Positions 59,246 to 64,000 of a DNA stretch of 64,000 nt are shown here, piece by piece. The number at the start of each line of letters is the position of its first letter. Positions within the stretch are counted from its first letter, which is position 1. The notes beneath the pieces were generated by a model, which was not told where the DNA came from, did not search any database, and was given only the letters and a program-made list of their open reading frames with translations. The stretch is from Pseudonocardia kujensis (lineage in GTDB: Bacteria > Actinomycetota > Actinomycetes > Mycobacteriales > Pseudonocardiaceae). The position numbers were made by a program, and so were the translations under genes. The stretch spans positions 1-64,000 of the forward strand of contig NZ_JAJSOK010000016.1 in the NCBI RefSeq assembly GCF_021283305.1, in the 5' to 3' direction.

Positions 59246-60216
59246 GCGCGGGCCTTCCGCCGTGCCCCGGCACGGGGACGCCGGGACTTCCCGGTCTTCT
59301 CCGCGTCCTCGGCGGCCTGCAGCGCGGTGAGCACCTCGATGCCGAGCGCGCGGTAGTCGCCCGCGACGCTCGCGGCCGTCGCGGAGATCCGCCGGGTGCG
59401 GCTGCCCGTACGGAGCTCCTCCCACCAGGCGGGCTGGGCGGCCGCCTCGACCTCCAGCTCGTGGGCGAGCTTGCCGAGGCGCCGCGCGTCCTGGGCGGTG
59501 CGCTCCGCGTGCCGGATGGTGGTCTCGAACCGGGGCGAGGAGCCGCCGAAGGCCTCGTCGATCGCCGCGAGGGCCTCGTCCTGGACGGCGCGGGCGCGGC
59601 TGCCCGTCGCGAACAGCACCACACCGAGCAGCCCGAGCCGGGCGTTGATCTCGCGGGCGAGGGCGAACCGCTCGGCGACCAGCGTCATGCCGAGGAGCCC
59701 GCCCAGATCGGACTTCGTGGGCATCAGCACCCAGCGCGCCGACGCCAGCGCGAGGTCGGTGAGGATGGTCGACTCCGGCGGGCAGTCGATGAACACCACC
59801 TCGTAGCCGGCGGCCGCGGGGGCGAGCACGTCGCCCAGCACCCGGAACGCCTCGCGCCCGTGGTGCTGCAGCCGGGACACCATGACCGGGGTGAGGTCCT
59901 CCAGGCGGGCGCCGCCGCACACGACGTCGAGCTGCGGTCGGACGTCCTCCGCCGGCCGCAGCGGTGTCCCGGCGACGATCGCGCCGAGCAGCCCGGCGCC
60001 CTCGTCGTCGATGTCCGAGCCGCGATAGCCCAGGTCGTCGGCGAGGTTGGCCTGGCGGTTGAGGTCGAGGAGCAGGGTGCGGTAGCCGGCGCCGGCGAAC
60101 TGCCCGCCCAGGTTCGCGGCGAGGGAGGTCTTGCCCACCCCGCCCTTGTCGTTGACGATCGCGATCACGCGGCTGAGCGCGAAGTCGCGATCACGGTCGC
60201 TGGTGCGCCTGGCCAC
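59242..60216 (-). CDS. ParA-family ATPase
   Basis: A 324-residue Walker-type ATPase of the ParA/MinD class: deviant Walker A KGGVGKT (24-30), switch region LLLDLNRQANLADDLG, and Walker B VVFIDCPPESTIL. The C-terminal 80 residues include a Lys/Arg-rich tail (RRPRAGARRKARA), suitable for DNA binding. GTG at 60216 is chosen for GGAGG 7 nt upstream. No ParB gene is adjacent; instead it is coupled to a PadR-like gene and follows an acidic repeat gene, suggesting a positioning or partition system distinct from chromosomal parABS. Confidence 0.9.
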   Translation of the reverse strand: MARRTSDRDRDFALSRVIAIVNDKGGVGKTSLAANLGGQFAGAGYRTLLLDLNRQANLADDLGYRGSDIDDEGAGLLGAIVAGTPLRPAEDVRPQLDVVCGGARLEDLTPVMVSRLQHHGREAFRVLGDVLAPAAAGYEVVFIDCPPESTILTDLALASARWVLMPTKSDLGGLLGMTLVAERFALAREINARLGLLGVVLFATGSRARAVQDEALAAIDEAFGGSSPRFETTIRHAERTAQDARRLGKLAHELEVEAAAQPAWWEELRTGSRTRRISATAASVAGDYRALGIEVLTALQAAEDAEKTGKSRRPRAGARRKARA

Positions 60217-60396
60217 GGACCACCTCCGCATTCGTCGACGGCGGGCGGCGTCGCCCGCTCGCGGTGAAGCGTGCTGCGCACGTACCCGAGCGCGCGGGCC
60301 GACACACCCGCTCGCGCGGACGGCGTCCACTCCGACCAGCGAGAACGAGCGGTCGGCCCAGGCGTGCTTCGGCCGGGCGGCCCAGTCGCGGTGGAC

Positions 60397-61771
<1,375 letters not shown>

Positions 61772-61779
<8 letters not shown>

Positions 61780-61969
61780 CGTGCCGCTCCTCGTCGCTCG
61801 TGCGGGGCGCCCGCGCCGCCGCCACCATTCCCAGCAGGGCCGCGCCCGCCGCGGCGACCGGCATCAGCCAGGTCGGGCCGGGCCGCCGGCGTGCGAAGAG
61901 GAGCCTGCCGGTCACGCCGACCAGTGCCCCGACCGCGAGCCCGCGGCCGAGGTGCCGTCCCGTTTCCAC
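61772..61969 (-). CDS. Small two-helix membrane protein heading the ParA cassette
   Basis: About 65 residues: a short basic N-terminus (ETGRHLGRG), helix LAVGALVGVTGRLLF, a RRRPGP turn, and helix LMPVAAAGAALLGMVAAA, then a charged tail (RTSDEERHDG). The second of two adjacent GTG codons (61969) is chosen because AGGAGG is 7 nt upstream; ATG 62020 or TTG 62065 are alternatives with no ribosome site. It overlaps the acidic-protein gene by 8 nt, so it belongs to the same unit and may anchor it at the membrane. Confidence 0.65.
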
Positions 61970-62125
61970 CACACGTCCTCCTGCGCTCGCGCGGCGGATC
62001 CGCCGCCGCGGCCCCGCCATGGCCGGCGGGGTGGCCGCGGATGCCCGACGGACTCGGAGGGACAAACTCGGACGCGCCGAAGTTCGGCCGTTCGCCCCGC
62101 GGGTACGGCCGTCCGGCGGGAACGA

Positions 62126-64000
62126 TCAGCCGGCGATGCGTCGCAGGAGCAGGAGGGAGTGCGGAGGGAGCGTGATGGTGCTCCCGGGCCGCAGGGGGCG
62201 CGCCGTGGCCGGGATCCCGTCCTCCTGGGTGGTGTCGAGCACCGGGACGAGGGGCGAGCCGCCGCGCGGCAGGACGCATGCCGTACCCGTGGTGCCCGCG
62301 TGCAGCAGGAACACCCATTCGCCGGCGAGCAGGCCGAGGGAGCGGGCGTGGGCGTCGTGCCAGTCGTCGCGGGTCAGCTGGCGCCCCGACGGGTGCCACC
62401 ACAGCACCTCCTCCTCGCGGAGGAAGCGGTCGCGGTGCAGGGCGGGGGAGGACCGCCGGATCGCCGCGACCCGTGCGACGAACCGGGTCATCGCGTCGGC
62501 CGCCCCCGGGTCGAGCGCGTCGGGGGACCAGTCGACCCAGGTGGTCTCGTCGTCGAGGCAGTAGGCGTTGTTGTTGCCGTGCTGGGTCCGCCAGCGCTCG
62601 TCGCCACCGAGGACCATCGGCGTGCCGATCGACAGCAGCAGCGTGCCGAGCATGGCCCGCGCGGTCGCCCGCCGCCGCGCCCGGACGACCGGCGACGACG
62701 TCTCGCCCTCCACGCCGAAGTTCTGCGAGCGGTTGTCGTCCGTGCCGTCGCGGTTCTGCTCGCCGTTGGCCTCGTTGTGCTTGCGCTCGTAGGAGACGAG
62801 GTCACGCAGGGTGAAGCCGTCGTGCGCGGTCACGAAGTTCACCGACGCCCAGGGCCGCCGCCCGGACAGCGCGTACAGGTCGGAGCTGCCGGTCACCCGG
62901 GAGGCCAGCTCGGCGATGTGTCCGTGGCCGCGGAAGAAGTCGCGCACGGCGTCGCGGTAACGGCCGTTCCACTCCGACCACGCGACGCCGAAGCCGCCGA
63001 CCCGGTAGCCCTCGCCGGTGGCGTCCCACGGCTCGGCGATGAGCTTGCAGGTCGACAGCACGGGGTCCTGGGCGATCGCGGTGAGCAGCGCGGAGTTCGG
63101 GTCGAACGGGCCGGAGTGCGGCCGGCCGAGCACCGAGGCGAGGTCGATGCGGAAGCCGTCCACGCCGTAGCGGGTGACCCAGTGCCGCATGGCGTCGCAC
63201 ACCAGGCGGATCACGGTGGGGGAGCCGGCGTCGAGCGTGTTGCCGGTGCCGGTGATGTCGGCGTCGTGGCCCAGGCCGCCGAGCGAGTAGTAGGCGCGGG
63301 CGTCGAGGCCGCGGTAGGAGAGCGTCACGCCGCCGACGCCGCCCTCGCACGTGTGGTTCGGGACGAAGTCGAGGATCACCTCGATGCCCGCCCGGTGCAG
63401 CGCGTCGACCATGGACCGGAACTCGGCGGTCTCGGCGCCCGGCGTGCTCGCGTAGCCGCCGTGCGGGGCGAGGAAGCCGAGCGTGGAGTAGCCCCAGTAG
63501 TTGCGGGCGCCGCGCTCGAGCAGGGCGGGCTCCGAGGTGCTCGCGCACACCGGCAGCAGCTCGACGGCGGTGACCCCGATCCGCAGCAGGTGGTCGACGA
63601 CGGCAGGGTGCGCCAGCCCCAGGTACGTGCCGCGCAGCTCCGGCGGGACGTCCGGGTGCCGCGCCGTGTACCCCTTCACGTGCAGCTCGGCGACGACCGT
63701 CTCGGACCACGGGACGTCGGGGCGCGGCGGCAGGGGCGCGTCGAAGGGCGCCTCGACCACGGACAACGGCACCGCGCCGAGCGAGTCGACCGTGCTCGCC
63801 GGGCCGGTCATCGGGTCGTCGACCCAGCCGCGAGCGGCCCGCAGGTCGGTCACGTCGCCGGTGATCCGCTGCGCGTACGGGTCGACGAGGATCTTGTGCG
63901 GGTTGAACCGGTGGCCCTCCCACGGGCGGTACGGGCCGTGCACCCGGAAGCCGTAGCGCTGCCCCGGCCGCACGCCCGGCACGTGCCCGTGCCACACCCC
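62126..64000 (-). CDS. glgX: Glycogen debranching enzyme (GlgX/TreX type), 5' end outside the window
   Basis: Hydrolyses alpha-1,6 branches of glycogen; GH13. The 624 visible residues begin inside the CBM48 domain (VPGVRPGQRYGFRVHGPYRP), followed by the catalytic barrel with nucleophile Asp in DGFRIDLASVLG, acid Glu in LIAEPWDATG and the NFVTAHDGFTLRDLVSY motif. The C-terminus LPPHSLLLLRRIAG is complete. The N-terminal 50-90 residues lie beyond position 64000. It complements GlgP in glucan degradation. Confidence 0.93.
   Translation of the reverse strand, partial: GVWHGHVPGVRPGQRYGFRVHGPYRPWEGHRFNPHKILVDPYAQRITGDVTDLRAARGWVDDPMTGPASTVDSLGAVPLSVVEAPFDAPLPPRPDVPWSETVVAELHVKGYTARHPDVPPELRGTYLGLAHPAVVDHLLRIGVTAVELLPVCASTSEPALLERGARNYWGYSTLGFLAPHGGYASTPGAETAEFRSMVDALHRAGIEVILDFVPNHTCEGGVGGVTLSYRGLDARAYYSLGGLGHDADITGTGNTLDAGSPTVIRLVCDAMRHWVTRYGVDGFRIDLASVLGRPHSGPFDPNSALLTAIAQDPVLSTCKLIAEPWDATGEGYRVGGFGVAWSEWNGRYRDAVRDFFRGHGHIAELASRVTGSSDLYALSGRRPWASVNFVTAHDGFTLRDLVSYERKHNEANGEQNRDGTDDNRSQNFGVEGETSSPVVRARRRATARAMLGTLLLSIGTPMVLGGDERWRTQHGNNNAYCLDDETTWVDWSPDALDPGAADAMTRFVARVAAIRRSSPALHRDRFLREEEVLWWHPSGRQLTRDDWHDAHARSLGLLAGEWVFLLHAGTTGTACVLPRGGSPLVPVLDTTQEDGIPATARPLRPGSTITLPPHSLLLLRRIAG

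Overview
The window is high-G+C actinobacterial DNA. Gene content and order suggest a member of the Pseudonocardiales, but the genus is inferred and not shown. The strongest argument is synteny with Mycobacterium tuberculosis Rv1301-Rv1328 (recalled, not computed): tsaC, wecA, a small membrane protein, atpBEFHAGDC, a DUF2550 protein, a cobalamin adenosyltransferase, murA, nucS, methylmalonyl-CoA epimerase, a thiolase, a thioredoxin-TPR protein, glgB, glgE and glgP occur in the same relative order. Other actinobacterial marks are NucS mismatch repair, the Asp117 form of MurA, and GlgE-type glucan synthesis.

Layout. 1-165 is the end of a 22-bp tandem array. 222-4863 carries tsaC, a TetR gene, glyA, wecA and an AtpI-like protein. 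5133-12472 is the complete F1Fo ATP synthase operon. 12505-16062 holds DUF2550, cobalamin adenosyltransferase, murA and a DUF1206 membrane protein. 16234-18252 is ethylmalonyl-CoA mutase (Ecm/MeaA). 18624-19946 encodes an unusual protein made of twenty-two 14-residue repeats. 20220-24230 is an Ehu-type (ectoine-like) ABC importer with a second binding protein facing it. 24267-31693 is accessory: a crotonase-fold protein, TetR-P450, Nudix, WYL regulator, nucS, TetR-aldehyde dehydrogenase. 31803-39597 groups acetyl-CoA assimilation genes: duplicated 3-hydroxyacyl-CoA dehydrogenase, crotonyl-CoA carboxylase/reductase, epimerase, thiolase and MeaB. 39599-45025 holds small regulators, a hydrolase, a thioredoxin-TPR protein and a GT87-like membrane protein. 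45118-57308 is the GlgE pathway (GlgB, maltokinase, TreS, GlgE, GlgP), interrupted by an SPFH / ribbon-helix-helix / GPP34-like cluster. 57422-61969 ends in a ParA cassette: small membrane protein, very acidic repeat protein, ParA ATPase, PadR-like DNA-binding protein. A GlgX-type debranching enzyme runs off the right edge.

How the genes fit together. Thiolase, hydroxyacyl-CoA dehydrogenase, Ccr, epimerase, Ecm and MeaB make up much of the ethylmalonyl-CoA route, and the adenosyltransferase at 13069 makes the B12 cofactor Ecm needs. Upstream of ecm, hbd and ccr, which are separate loci, lies the same palindrome, TACCG-N2-CRGTA, suggesting one TetR-type regulon. TreS, maltokinase, GlgE and GlgB convert trehalose to branched alpha-glucan; GlgP and GlgX break it down.

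The most unusual signals are: (1) three 104-bp intergenic elements at 12945, 27054 and 45008, each three copies of a 22-bp palindrome spaced exactly 41 bp centre to centre and placed against stop codons; (2) the ParA / PadR / acidic-repeat / membrane-protein cassette; (3) the 14-residue-repeat protein; (4) the shared operator of the ethylmalonyl-CoA genes. No tRNA, rRNA, CRISPR array, insertion sequence or prophage gene was recognised.
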